Notes: generated by a model from the sequence alone, not told the origin. Counted from the first letter of the stretch, positions 45,481 through 54,413 are shown. The stretch is DNA of 64,000 nucleotides from Methylobacterium sp. B4 (GCF_003201865.1 NZ_QJJJ01000010.1:62001-126000), one strand, 5' to 3'. Made by a program: numbers and translations.

Positions 45481-46920
45481 ATGCTCCTTGCAATCAGAAT
45501 CCCGGTGTGCCGGCGCGGCGAACTCCCTTGGAATGCCGCGCGCGTGGCGCTAGCCCTGCTGATCCTGTCCGCCCCGCTCCGCGCGGAACCGGCGAGGCCG
45601 GTCCCGCGCGAGGGCGGCCTCGAAGTCCTCGACGCACCCATCCCCGGCCGGATCAGGGACGGCGTCCCGGTCCTGATGCCCGGAGCCATCACGATGGCGC
45701 AGGGCTTGTCGCCCCTCGACACCTCGCTCGCCGGCCGCAAGAACCCCGATGCCATCATGCTCGGGGTCGGAAACCGGATCTCGTTCTGTCCCGCCCTGTC
45801 GTGCATCCACGGGCCATCGGACGGCCGGATCGACCCGGCTTTTTTCGACCATCAGCGCACCTCCCTGCTGATCTCGGCCAGCACGCAGATCGACAACGCG
45901 GCGGAGGAGCAGACGCTCGCCGTCACGACGACCATCGGGACCGGCCGGCAGAAGGTGTGGGCGGCCCGGACCGGCTTCGCGCTCGGCGACAACGTGTCGA
46001 GCGGCAACGCCACCTATCGGGTCGTGCAGGCCGGAACCTCGGGTGCGAACAATCCGCTGCCGGGCTCGCGGCCCGCCTCGGTTCCGTTCACGGTCTCCGA
46101 CGGGTCGGTCAAATGGCGCTGGATCAACGATGCCAGCATCGCTGCGAAGGTCGGCAGCTACTTCGAGACGGAGGTCGTCGAGGGGGCCGGCGCGGCCTGG
46201 AACGCGGCGTTCAACTATCACCTGCGGACGCCGCCGGTCGCGCCGGGATTCTTCCCCAACGTGGAGCTCGATTACGGCAACGATTCGGGCCGGGACTGCC
46301 CGCTCGGCATCGATTGCACCAACCTGCGGCTGGCCGCGAGCGGCAAGGCGATCACCACCAACCTCGCGATCGTCGGAAACGAGACGGCGGCGAACGGGTA
46401 CTCGACCATCTGGGGCATGCGCCTGAACGGCGACGGGCTCGCCTCGCAATCCGCCATCGAGATCGACGCGGCCTCGCCCGTCGGCATTGGCTTCGGCCTG
46501 TCCGGGCTGGGCGGGCAGTCGCACGCGATCGCCACCATCAGCGACGCCTCGTCCGGCCCTGTCTCCTACCTCGTCACGGGCGCCCATACGACGGCGAGCA
46601 TCCTCGACGATTCCTCCGCCCCGGTCTCGCTCAGCATCGGCGGCGCCAAGTCGGTCGCCGGTATCCGGGAGGGGTCGAAGAGCCCGGCCGGCATCGTCCT
46701 CCAGGGGGCCTACGGCGTGGCCCAGATCCAGGGCAACGGCTGGTCGGTCGATCCGGCCGGGCGCATCATCACCCGGGCGGGCGTGGTGGAAAGCGCTTCC
46801 TCGCCCCCGGCGAGCAGCGCGGCGCCCTGCCGCGTCGGCGAGCGCGCCTGGGACGCGGACTGGGAGTATCGCTGCATCGCCCCCAACCGGTGGAAGCGGT
46901 CGGCGCTGCAGGATTTCTGA
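45481..46920 (+). CDS. Exported protein with phage-tail-like carbohydrate-binding module
   Basis: A 479-residue protein with a signal-like N-terminus (VALALLILSAPLRAEP). Residues about 155-220 (KVWAARTGFALGDNVSSGNATYRVVQAGTSG... then SDGSVKWRWIND) match the Gly-Asp-x-Val ... Tyr ... GTSG ... Trp pattern of small beta modules found in phage tail fibres and glycan-binding proteins. The next part is Gly/Ser-rich beta repeat (AIATISDASSGPVSYLVTGAHTTASILDDSSAPVSL), also fibre-like. The C-terminus carries two Cys (APCRVGERAWDADWEYRCIAPN), a small end domain. No phage genes adjoin it. It interrupts the usual cvpA-radA neighbourhood on the opposite strand. The function is unknown; surface glycan binding is inference. 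Confidence 0.75.
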   Translation: MLLAIRIPVCRRGELPWNAARVALALLILSAPLRAEPARPVPREGGLEVLDAPIPGRIRDGVPVLMPGAITMAQGLSPLDTSLAGRKNPDAIMLGVGNRISFCPALSCIHGPSDGRIDPAFFDHQRTSLLISASTQIDNAAEEQTLAVTTTIGTGRQKVWAARTGFALGDNVSSGNATYRVVQAGTSGANNPLPGSRPASVPFTVSDGSVKWRWINDASIAAKVGSYFETEVVEGAGAAWNAAFNYHLRTPPVAPGFFPNVELDYGNDSGRDCPLGIDCTNLRLAASGKAITTNLAIVGNETAANGYSTIWGMRLNGDGLASQSAIEIDAASPVGIGFGLSGLGGQSHAIATISDASSGPVSYLVTGAHTTASILDDSSAPVSLSIGGAKSVAGIREGSKSPAGIVLQGAYGVAQIQGNGWSVDPAGRIITRAGVVESASSPPASSAAPCRVGERAWDADWEYRCIAPNRWKRSALQDF

Positions 46921-46942
46921 GGCGCGTCCCTTCGCGCCCCGG

Positions 46943-48370
46943 TTACATCTCCTCCTCGTAACTCATGGCCTTCTGCCGCCCACCCCGCCGCGGCGCGCCC
47001 GAGGCGATGCCGGCCACGAGGTCGGCGATGTGGCGCAGGGCCTCGGTCGGCAGCGCCCGGTCCCCGGCCTCGCCGCGCCCCTGCGGGGTGATCGCCTTGC
47101 CGAAGCCGAGCTTCAGCGCCTCCTTCAGCCGGGCGGGCGCCTGCGAGACCGGCCGCACCGCCCCCGACAGGCCGAGTTCGCCGAAATAGACCGAATCGGA
47201 GGGAAGAGCCGCCCCCGAGAGCGAGGAGACGAGTGCGGCGGCGACCGCGAGATCCGCGGCGGGCTCGGAGATGCGCAGGCCCCCCGCGACGTTGAGGTAG
47301 ACGTCGTGCCCCCCGAGCCGGATGCCGCCATGGGCCTCCAGCACGGCGAGCACCATCGAGAGGCGGTTCGGGTCCCAGCCCACCACGGCCCGGCGCGGCA
47401 TCCCGAGCGAGGAGGGGGCGACCAGCGCCTGGATCTCCACGAGCAGCGGCCGCGTGCCCTCCATCCCGGCAAAGACCGCGGTGCCCGGGGCGGCGTGGTC
47501 GCGGCCCGCCAGGAACAGGGCGGAGGGGTTGGGGACTTCCGCGAGCCCGGCATCGGTCATCTCGAACACGCCGATCTCGTCGGTCGGCCCGAAGCGGTTC
47601 TTCACGGCGCGCAGGATCCGGAAGTGGTGGCCCTGGTCGCCCTCGAAGGAGGCGACCGCATCGACCATGTGCTCGACCACGCGGGGGCCGGCGATCTGCC
47701 CGTCTTTCGTGACGTGGCCGACGAGGATGACGGCCGTGCCGGTGGTCTTGGCGAAGCGGATCAGGGCCTGGGCGGAGCTGCGCACCTGCGTGACGGTGCC
47801 CGGCGCCGACTCCACGGTCTCGGTCCACATGGTCTGGATCGAGTCGATGATGACGAGCGCGGGCGGGTGGCCCTGCGACAGCGTCTCGACGATGTCCTCG
47901 ACGTTGGTCTGCGCCGCGAGTTCGACCGGGTGCCGGGTCAGCCCGAGCCGCTCGGCGCGCAGGCGCACCTGCCCCACCGCCTCCTCGCCGGAGATGTAGG
48001 CGACGCGCTCCCCGCTCTTGGCCATCGCAGCGGAGGCCTGCATCAGCAGGGTCGACTTGCCGATGCCGGGATCGCCGCCGAGCAGGATCACCGAGCCGCG
48101 CACGAAGCCGCCGCCGGTCACCCGGTCGAGTTCGTTGATGCCAGATGGCGTGCGCGGCGCCTCCTTGGCCTCGCCGGTCAGGCCTTCGAGGGGGAAGACG
48201 CGGCCCCGCGCCCGCGAGGGCCGGGTCGCGGCCGGGCCGGATTGGGGGCCGGCGGAGGCGACCTCCTCCTGGATCGTGTTCCAGCCGTTGCAGGCCTCGC
48301 AGCGCCCGCGCCAGCGGTTGTAGACCGCCCCGCAGGACTGGCAGACGAAGGTCTGTTGGATTTTTGCCAT
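46943..48370 (-). CDS. radA: DNA repair protein RadA
   Basis: A 475-residue RecA-like branch-migration protein. The N-terminal zinc finger is CQSCGAVYNRWRGRCEACNGW, Walker A is LGGDPGIGKSTLLMQ, the RadA-specific motif is VKNRFGPTDEIGVFEM, and a Lon-like C-terminal domain follows (DVYLNVAGGLRISEPAADLAVAAALVSS). I chose ATG 48370 (MAKIQQTFVCQSC), the family start. It is the last gene of the leftward series dnaB-(fusion)-alr-radA. Confidence 0.96.
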   Translation of the reverse strand: MAKIQQTFVCQSCGAVYNRWRGRCEACNGWNTIQEEVASAGPQSGPAATRPSRARGRVFPLEGLTGEAKEAPRTPSGINELDRVTGGGFVRGSVILLGGDPGIGKSTLLMQASAAMAKSGERVAYISGEEAVGQVRLRAERLGLTRHPVELAAQTNVEDIVETLSQGHPPALVIIDSIQTMWTETVESAPGTVTQVRSSAQALIRFAKTTGTAVILVGHVTKDGQIAGPRVVEHMVDAVASFEGDQGHHFRILRAVKNRFGPTDEIGVFEMTDAGLAEVPNPSALFLAGRDHAAPGTAVFAGMEGTRPLLVEIQALVAPSSLGMPRRAVVGWDPNRLSMVLAVLEAHGGIRLGGHDVYLNVAGGLRISEPAADLAVAAALVSSLSGAALPSDSVYFGELGLSGAVRPVSQAPARLKEALKLGFGKAITPQGRGEAGDRALPTEALRHIADLVAGIASGAPRRGGRQKAMSYEEEM

Positions 48371-48402
48371 GGGAGACGGCTCAGGGCGGGGATCTGTCGA
48401 AC

Positions 48403-48539
48403 CTCCCACCCAGCCCCCGCATCCTGAGGTGCTGCGAAGAGGCCTCGAAGGAGGACTCCAGCCGGCCGCGCGATCCTGGAGCCCTCCTCGAGGGCGCCGC
48501 TTCGTGCCGCCGCCTCAGGATGAGGGGAATGGGTGGGAT
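48403..48539. repeat. Near-palindrome of about 135 bp, family A
   Basis: The left end (TCCCACCCAGCCCCC, then CGCATCCTGAGGTGC) is an inverted copy of the right end (CCTCAGGATGAGGGGAATGG, then GTGGGA). The central part has inverted GGCCTCGAAGGAGGACTCC and CCTCCTCGAGGGCGCC. It fills the space between alr and radA, and resembles 24022-24153. As RNA it would form a long hairpin between the two genes and may limit read-through. Confidence 0.7.
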
Positions 48540-48546
48540 AGGTCGG

Positions 48547-49731
48547 TCACTCTACATAGTCGCGAACATAACGGGAACCCAGCCCCGTCAGGATCTCGTA
48601 GCCGATGGTGCCGGCGGCTTGCCCCACCCTGTCGATGTCGAGGGCATCGCCGATCAGCGTGGCGGTGCCGCCGCGCCGGGCCTGGGTTGCGTCGGTGACA
48701 TCGAGGATGATGAGATCCATCGAGATCAAGCCGACGATCGGGCAGGGCACGCCGCCGACCAGAGCGTGGCCGCTGTTGCTGGCCGAGCGGGGATAGCCGT
48801 CGGCGTAGCCGAGCGAGAGCGTGGCCAGCCGGCGCGGGGCAGGGGCCTGCCAGCGGGCGTTGTAGCCGCAGGTCGCGCCGGCTTCGACGTCACGGACCTG
48901 CAGGATCGTCGCCTCCAGCCGAACGACCGGCCGCATCGGATTGGGTCGGCCCGGCTCCGGGTTGCCGCCGAACAGCGCATAGCCCGGCCGCAGCAGGTCG
49001 TGGCGTGCGTCGTTCGCGAGGCAGGTGCCCGAGGAATTGGCGAGCGAGGCGCGCATCTGCGGAAAAGCCGCCCTCACTTGGCTGAAGTCGGCGGCTTGGC
49101 GCGCGTTGAGCGGGTCGCCGGGCCGTTCCGCGCTGACGAGATGGCTCATCACGAGGTCGATGCCGGCGCGCGCGATCACCGGATCACCCGCCAGCGCCAG
49201 GGCCTCCGCGACGGAAAGGCCGAGCCGGTTCATGCCGGTATCGACGTGGAGCGCGGCCGGCCACGCGCCCTGTGTGGCCTCCGCCCACTCGGCGAGTTCT
49301 TGCGCGTCCCCCAGGACGGGGCGCAGGCGGTGGGCACGAAACGCCTCCGCGCTGCCGGGCGGCAATCCGTTGAGCACGTAGAGCGCCGCGTCCGGCAGGA
49401 TTTTCCGCGCGGCGATGCCCTCGGAGAGGTGCGCCACGAAGAACGTCCGGCAGCCCGCGCCCCACAGGGCCGGCGCGACCGCGGACAGCCCGCAGCCATA
49501 GGCGTCCGCCTTCACCACGGCACCGCACTCGGCCCACGGGGCGCGAGCCGCGAGCGACCGCCAATTCGCGGCCAGCGCTGCGAGATCGACGGTCAGGCGG
49601 GCGCCGTGGCCCGGGGCGCGAGGATTGGCACGGCTCGGCGCGGGACTGTCTTCTAAGATGGTCAGAACGTCCCGCCCTCCGGCGGCCAGGGCACCGGCCG
49701 GTTCATAATCGCCTCGAAGGTGTAGGGGCAT
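48547..49731 (-). CDS. alr: Alanine racemase
   Basis: A 394-residue PLP enzyme that makes D-alanine for peptidoglycan. The PLP lysine is in AVVKADAYGCG; HVDTGMNRLGL, SHLVSAE, the segment with likely catalytic Tyr (TCGYNARW), SLGYADGYPR and GLISMDLIILDVT complete the family pattern. There is no ATG, GTG or TTG in frame between 49731 and the conserved part at residue 46, so the start at 49731 implies a 70-nt overlap with the upstream fusion gene and about 45 extra residues. A rarer start codon cannot be excluded. Confidence 0.9.
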   Translation of the reverse strand: MPLHLRGDYEPAGALAAGGRDVLTILEDSPAPSRANPRAPGHGARLTVDLAALAANWRSLAARAPWAECGAVVKADAYGCGLSAVAPALWGAGCRTFFVAHLSEGIAARKILPDAALYVLNGLPPGSAEAFRAHRLRPVLGDAQELAEWAEATQGAWPAALHVDTGMNRLGLSVAEALALAGDPVIARAGIDLVMSHLVSAERPGDPLNARQAADFSQVRAAFPQMRASLANSSGTCLANDARHDLLRPGYALFGGNPEPGRPNPMRPVVRLEATILQVRDVEAGATCGYNARWQAPAPRRLATLSLGYADGYPRSASNSGHALVGGVPCPIVGLISMDLIILDVTDATQARRGGTATLIGDALDIDRVGQAAGTIGYEILTGLGSRYVRDYVE

Positions 49732-50498
49732 TCGGCGGGGAAGACATCCTCATCGAGTCCAGTCTCGCCAGCGGCGTCGATGCGGGCCCGGCGGTAGGCT
49801 TTGGCAAGGGCGCCAGGAAGCCTGCGCTTGAGGCTCGGATGACGTTCCAGCACCTCCTCAGCGTCGAGGCGACCGTTGCGGATCGAGAGATGCCAGCTCC
49901 GCGTCCGCTTCTCCGGCTGATGATCCCACTTCAGGAGATGCAACAGCGTGATCCGCAGTGCACTCTCCATCCGGTTGTAGATCTCGCCGCCCAAGTCCTC
50001 GATCTCCTCAGCCAGATTGAGCGCGTCGAGGGCGGCGAACTGCCCGCGGCGGAGCGCCTGGGCCTGCTCGTAGGCCCAAGCGTAGAGATCCCGATCGAGG
50101 TGATCGGGCCCCGTCCGGGCGTGGGTGGCCTCTGCGAGGAGGTGCGCGAGCGGCTCGGCCCGGGCCGGTGGGGGGGGCTTTTCGGCAAGCGTGGCAAGGT
50201 AGAGGTCGGCGGGGCCGCCGTCCGGCGCCACGTCGCTGACCCGCGGCAGAACGGTATCGAGAAGGATCGGTCGGCCTTCTTCGGCGAGGCGTCCTGCCAC
50301 CTCGAAAACACCGCGGTGCAGATTCTCGGTCCAATCCTCGTCGCGCAGGATCGCGGCGATCCGTCGGTAGACGGCGGGCTCGGCCAGGATGAGGCCGACG
50401 AGCTGTTGCTCGGCCTCGAAGACCTCGTTCAGCGTCGGCGGCGCGGGCGGCCGCGCCTTCGGTGCGAGAGCCACGTCGTCTCTCCGATCAGTCAGCAC
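49662..50498 (-). CDS. DnaB N-terminal domain fused to DUF29
   Basis: A 278-residue protein of two parts. Residues 25-125 (EAEQQLVGLILAEPAVYRRI..., NLHRGVFEVAGRLAEEG, ADLYLATLAE) align along their length with the N-terminal domain of the DnaB encoded just upstream (DAEQALLGAIMVNNDAYYRV..., AVHRQIFEVSVSLIKAG, MQYLARLAAE). Residues 134-272 are a DUF29 domain (RDLYAWAYEQAQALRRGQFA, NLAEEIEDLG, HLLKWDHQPEKRTRSW, HPSLKRRLP, FPAECPYTFEAIM). The helicase motor is absent. The gene starts 12 bp after the dnaB stop, so the two are cotranscribed. A partner or modulator of the replicative helicase is inferred. The DUF29 function is unknown. Confidence 0.85.
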   Translation of the reverse strand: MLTDRRDDVALAPKARPPAPPTLNEVFEAEQQLVGLILAEPAVYRRIAAILRDEDWTENLHRGVFEVAGRLAEEGRPILLDTVLPRVSDVAPDGGPADLYLATLAEKPPPPARAEPLAHLLAEATHARTGPDHLDRDLYAWAYEQAQALRRGQFAALDALNLAEEIEDLGGEIYNRMESALRITLLHLLKWDHQPEKRTRSWHLSIRNGRLDAEEVLERHPSLKRRLPGALAKAYRRARIDAAGETGLDEDVFPAECPYTFEAIMNRPVPWPPEGGTF

Positions 50499-50510
50499 TG
50501 ACCGATCCTA

Positions 50511-51998
50511 TCACATCTGCTCGGGCATCCGATCGCTCTGAGCCAGGTTCGAGAACCGGGTGATGTTGGCGTCGAACTGCAGCTCCACCGTACCGGTCGG
50601 GCCGTGGCGCTGCTTGCCCAGGATGACCTCGGCCTTGCCGTGGACGCGCTGCATCTCGGCCTCCCAGGCGAAGAACTCCTCCGTGCCCTCGCGCGGCTTC
50701 TTGTTGCCGACGTAGTACTCCTCGCGGAACACGAACATCACCACGTCGGCGTCCTGCTCGATCGAGCCGGATTCGCGCAGGTCCGAGAGCTGGGGCCGCT
50801 TGTCGTCGCGGTTCTCGACCTGACGCGAGAGCTGCGACAGGCCGATGATCGGCACCGCCAGCTCCTTGGCCAGAGCCTTCATGCCGGTGGTGATCTCGGT
50901 CATCTCCTGCACGCGGTTGTCGCTCTTCTTGCCGGAGCCGGAGAGGAGCTGGAGATAGTCGATGATGAGGAGGTCGAGGCCCTTCTGGCGCTTGAGGCGC
51001 CGGGCGCGGGCGGCGAGCTGGGCGATCGAGATGCCGCCGGTCTGGTCGATGTAGAACGGGATCGTCTGCATGTCCCGGGCGGCGTCGGTGATCTTGTAGA
51101 AATCCTCCGGGCGGATGTCGCCGCGGCGGATCTTGTAGGAGGGCACGCCCGACTGCTCGGCGATGATACGGGTCGCCAATTGCTCGGCCGACATTTCGAG
51201 CGAGAAGAAGCCGACGATGCCGCCGTTGACGGTCTGCATGGTGCCGTCGGCCTGCTTCTCGCCGCGATAGGCCTTGGCGATGTTGAAGGCGATGTTGGTC
51301 ACGAGCGAGGTCTTGCCCATGGCCGGGCGCCCCGCGAGGATGATGAGGTCGGAGGGCTGCAGGCCGCCCATCTTGGCGTCGAGGTCGGTGAGGCCCGTGG
51401 AGATGCCCGAGAGCTTGCCGTCGCGCTGGTAAGCTTTCGCCGCCATGTCGATGGCGGCGGTCAGCGCGTCGGAGAACTTCTGGAAGCCGCCGTCGTACTT
51501 GCCGGACTCGGCCAGTTCGTAGAGCCGACGCTCGGTCGCCTCGATCTGGTCGCGCGGCCGGGACTCGACCGGCGCCTCGTAGGCGCCGTTGACCATGTCC
51601 TCGCCGATGGTGATGAGGCGGCGGCGGATGGCCAGATCGTAGATGGTGCGGCCGTACTCGCCCGCGTTGATGACGGTGGTCGCCTCGGCCGCGAGCCGGG
51701 CGAGGTACTGCATCGGCGTGACGCCGCCCAGATCGATGTCGCCGAGATAGGTCTTCAGCGTGATCGGCGTGGCGAGCTTGCCCGCCTTGATCAGCGAGAC
51801 CGACACCTCGAAGATCTGGCGGTGGACCGCCTCCATGAAGTGCTCGGGCAGCAGGAAGTCCGAGACGCGGTAATAGGCGTCGTTGTTGACCATGATCGCG
51901 CCGAGCAGGGCCTGCTCCGCGTCGATGTTGTGCGGCGGTACCCGGTATTCGGGCTGCACCGTCTCGAGATTGGCCGTGAGGGCGTTGGGCAGGGCCAT
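50511..51998 (-). CDS. dnaB: Replicative DNA helicase DnaB
   Basis: A 495-residue hexameric replication fork helicase. The N-terminal domain is PPHNIDAEQALLGAIMVNNDAYYRV, Walker A is LAGRPAMGKTSLVTNIA, Walker B is LDLLIIDYLQLLSG, and the DnaB motifs KELAVPIIGLSQLSRQVENRDDKRPQLSDLRESGSIEQDADVV and KQRHGPTGTVELQFD are complete. ATG 51998 fits the family N-terminus. It is followed at 12 bp by the DnaB-N/DUF29 fusion gene. Confidence 0.97.
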   Translation of the reverse strand: MALPNALTANLETVQPEYRVPPHNIDAEQALLGAIMVNNDAYYRVSDFLLPEHFMEAVHRQIFEVSVSLIKAGKLATPITLKTYLGDIDLGGVTPMQYLARLAAEATTVINAGEYGRTIYDLAIRRRLITIGEDMVNGAYEAPVESRPRDQIEATERRLYELAESGKYDGGFQKFSDALTAAIDMAAKAYQRDGKLSGISTGLTDLDAKMGGLQPSDLIILAGRPAMGKTSLVTNIAFNIAKAYRGEKQADGTMQTVNGGIVGFFSLEMSAEQLATRIIAEQSGVPSYKIRRGDIRPEDFYKITDAARDMQTIPFYIDQTGGISIAQLAARARRLKRQKGLDLLIIDYLQLLSGSGKKSDNRVQEMTEITTGMKALAKELAVPIIGLSQLSRQVENRDDKRPQLSDLRESGSIEQDADVVMFVFREEYYVGNKKPREGTEEFFAWEAEMQRVHGKAEVILGKQRHGPTGTVELQFDANITRFSNLAQSDRMPEQM

Positions 51999-52381
51999 GG
52001 CGCTTGTCCGTCGCTCCGTTCCGGGCGGCCCCGCTCGGCCGCCCCGTTTCATGCCCGCCGGACCTTGCCTCGGGATGGTGAAGCCTTCCTTAGCCGACCC
52101 GGCTCGGAACGGCTGCGACGCCGGCGCCACGACTCCGAAATGAGCCCGAAAACGCGAGACGCCCGCGGCTCCCGGGTCACGGGAATCGCGGGCGTCATGC
52201 TGGAACGGATTGAGAACAAGTCAACGCCGAAGCCCGGCGCATCCCCGTTCTCCACCGCGAAGTCATGGGTTTCGAAAGGGCAAGACCTTTTCAGAGGGTC
52301 CAGGGCAGAGCCCTGGTGAAGGGAACTCGGGGCGCTGCCCCGAGACCCCGCCAAAGGGATGATCCCCCTGGAATCCCAGGA
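51999..52381. other. Interval between rplI and dnaB, with family B repeat
   Basis: This 383-bp gap separates the ribosomal protein series from dnaB. It holds a family B palindromic element at about 52300-52380 (GGGCAGAGCCC, then CGGGGCGCTGCCCCG and GGGATGATCCCCC), close to the rplI stop, and probably the dnaB promoter nearer to 52000-52250. No gene is seen. The strong hairpins likely end or reduce transcription coming from rplI. Confidence 0.6.
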
Positions 52382-52954
52382 TCAGCCGCGGTCGTCGGCG
52401 CCCTCGCCGGCATCGGCCAGGGCCTGGCCGACTTCGAGGCCGAGGTCGTCGAGGTTGAACTGCTCGCGCTCGGTCACCGACTCGCCGCGGGCCTGACGCT
52501 CGGCCTCTTCCGGCGAACGGGCGATGTTGACGGTCACCTTGACCTCGACCTCGGGGTGCAGGGTCACCGGCACGGTGTGCAGGCCGAGCGTCTTGATCGG
52601 CTGGTTGAGCACGAACTGGCCGCGCTCGACCGTGAAGCCCTCCTTGGTGACGACTTCGGCCAGATCGCGGGTCGAGACCGAGCCGTAGAGCACGCCGGTC
52701 TCGCCGGACTGGCGGATCAGCACGAAGCTCTGGCCGTCGAGCTTCTCGGCCACCGTCTGGGCCTCGTTGCGGCGCTCGAGGTTGCGCGCCTCGAGCTGGG
52801 CGCGCTGGGCCTCGAAGTGCCGCTTGTTGTTCTCGGTGGCGCGCAGGGCCTTGCCGCGGGCGAGCAGGAAGTTGCGGGCGTAGCCGGGACGCACGTTCAC
52901 GGTCTCGCCCATCTGGCCGAGCTTGGCGACGCGTTCGAGCAGGATGACTTCCAT
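52382..52954 (-). CDS. rplI: 50S ribosomal protein L9
   Basis: A 190-residue L9. The N-terminal RNA-binding domain is complete ([37 protein letters not shown]), followed by the long connecting helix ([31 protein letters not shown]) and the C-terminal domain ([36 protein letters not shown]). The tail after residue 150 is longer than in E. coli L9 and acidic, as in other alphaproteobacteria. It follows the DUF2232 gene by 38 bp. Confidence 0.97.
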   Translation of the reverse strand: MEVILLERVAKLGQMGETVNVRPGYARNFLLARGKALRATENNKRHFEAQRAQLEARNLERRNEAQTVAEKLDGQSFVLIRQSGETGVLYGSVSTRDLAEVVTKEGFTVERGQFVLNQPIKTLGLHTVPVTLHPEVEVKVTVNIARSPEEAERQARGESVTEREQFNLDDLGLEVGQALADAGEGADDRG

Positions 52955-52992
52955 CTGACTTCTCCTTGAGTTGCTTGGAAGCGAAGATTCGA

Positions 52993-54021
52993 TCAGGCGC
53001 TGCCGCTGGCTCGCGGGCGGCGCCGGTCGAGGACGGTGTCGGCGATGCCGAACAGGATCAGGGCGAGCATGGCCACGCCCTGCGTGAGAAAGAGCAGCAC
53101 GTAGAGGCCGGCGAGCAGGGCGAAGCGCCCGGGCCGGCCGCGGCTGCGGTCGTGGAAGGCGGCGAGCCCCTGGAGGGCGAAGGCCGCGCTGAAGGCGCCC
53201 ATCAGGGCGATGCCGAGCACGCCGGCATAGCCCGACAGCAGCGACAGCGCGAAGGCGGCGGCCAGCACCAGCAGGGCGGTGCGCGGCATCATGGTCGAGG
53301 GCAGGTCCGGCCAGGGACGGAGCAGGCGCCCCGAGATCTGCACGATGCGGGCGGCGGCCCAGAGGTAGAAGGTGAACAGGATCGTCAGGCCCTGGGCGGC
53401 GAGCGCCGGGGCGACGGTGGCAAGCGCGTCGGCGACCTCGCTCGCGAGATCGTCGGACTTTTCCGCGCCGCCAGCCTGCGGAGCGGTCTCGGCCGGCTTG
53501 TCGGTCGTGTTGGCGGTGCCCTCGCCCGCGGTGCCGCTCTGGGGCGGCGCCGGAATCCGGCCGCGCTGCACCTGGACCTGCACGACCCGGCGGCTCATCG
53601 CCGAGAGCTGCGAGCGGAAGGTGTCGTAGTCGGGCGAGGCGATCACGGCGATGGCGACGAAGGCCAGAGCCGCGGTGCCGGCGACCCAGGCGAGCAGGCG
53701 CCCGGTGGGATACCACTCGATCCCCCCGTCCGGGCCCGTCCGGCCGAGCACGGCGAGATAGGCGAGCCACCAGGCGGGCAGGGCGAGATAGGCCGCAAAG
53801 GCCAGGCCGAGATAGGGCGAGACGAAGAGGGCGAGCGCGAGCGCGCCCGAGACCACGGCGGCAAGTGCTCCGCGGTGACTCCAGCCCAGGCCGACGATCA
53901 GGATCGGCAGCGGGGCGAGCAGGTAGAGCAGGATGGCGAGCGTGGTGGCCTTGAGCAGCACTCCGAACAGGAGCGCCGCGACGAGGCCGGCGCCAGCGCC
54001 GACAGGAATGTCCTTGGTCAT
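52993..54021 (-). CDS. DUF2232 membrane protein
   Basis: A 342-residue polytopic inner-membrane protein with about eight helices (e.g. [78 protein letters not shown]). A cytoplasmic or periplasmic Pro/Gly-rich loop lies near residues 160-200. The family (YybS/DUF2232) is often found between rpsR and rplI in alphaproteobacteria, as here; its function is not known. ATG 54021 was chosen because the first helix starts soon after. Confidence 0.85.
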   Translation of the reverse strand: MTKDIPVGAGAGLVAALLFGVLLKATTLAILLYLLAPLPILIVGLGWSHRGALAAVVSGALALALFVSPYLGLAFAAYLALPAWWLAYLAVLGRTGPDGGIEWYPTGRLLAWVAGTAALAFVAIAVIASPDYDTFRSQLSAMSRRVVQVQVQRGRIPAPPQSGTAGEGTANTTDKPAETAPQAGGAEKSDDLASEVADALATVAPALAAQGLTILFTFYLWAAARIVQISGRLLRPWPDLPSTMMPRTALLVLAAAFALSLLSGYAGVLGIALMGAFSAAFALQGLAAFHDRSRGRPGRFALLAGLYVLLFLTQGVAMLALILFGIADTVLDRRRPRASGSA

Positions 54022-54086
54022 GAAGTCCGCTGTCCCGCTGCCGTGGAAGGGCAGGGTTAGAGGCCGAGTGCGACGCCCCAACGATC

Positions 54087-54146
54087 GGGCGGCCCCTTCA
54101 GGGGAGGCCGCCCTCGCGGTGATGACCGGCCCCGCCCGGGGGCCGG
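54087..54146. terminator. Two strong hairpins between rpsR and DUF2232 gene
   Basis: Hairpin one: GGGCGGCCCC-TTCA-GGGG-A-GGCCGCCC at 54087-54113. Hairpin two: CCGGCCCC / GGGGCCGG at 54126-54146. Both lie between the rpsR stop and the next start in the same series. They may act as partial terminators or RNA stabilisers that keep ribosomal protein output above that of the membrane protein. No U tract is seen. Confidence 0.5.
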
Positions 54147-54156
54147 CTCGAAAGCC

Positions 54157-54411
54157 CTACTTGATGACGTAGGGCAGCAGGCCGAGGAAGCGGGAGCGCT
54201 TGATCGCCTGGGCGAGCTCACGCTGCTTCTTGGCCGAGACCGCAGTGATGCGGGACGGCACGATCTTGCCGCGCTCGGAGACGTAGCGCGAGAGCAGCTT
54301 CACGTCCTTGTAGTCGATCTTCGGGGCGTTCGCGCCCGAGAAGGGGCAGCTCTTGCGACGACGGAAGAACGGACGACGGCCACCGCCGCCACCACCAGCA
54401 CCGAATGCCAT
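54157..54411 (-). CDS. rpsR: 30S ribosomal protein S18
   Basis: An 84-residue S18. The core [62 protein letters not shown] is complete; the N-terminus is Gly-rich ([15 protein letters not shown]) as is common in this group. It starts 2 nt after the rpsF stop, so S6 and S18, which bind 16S rRNA as a pair, are made together. Confidence 0.97.
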   Translation of the reverse strand: MAFGAGGGGGGRRPFFRRRKSCPFSGANAPKIDYKDVKLLSRYVSERGKIVPSRITAVSAKKQRELAQAIKRSRFLGLLPYVIK

Positions 54412-54413
54412 GA

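Noticed and set aside
45481..46920. Prophage or tail cassette suggested by the fibre-like protein.
   Set aside because: No terminase, capsid, integrase, attachment repeats or other phage genes surround it; only a single exported gene is seen.
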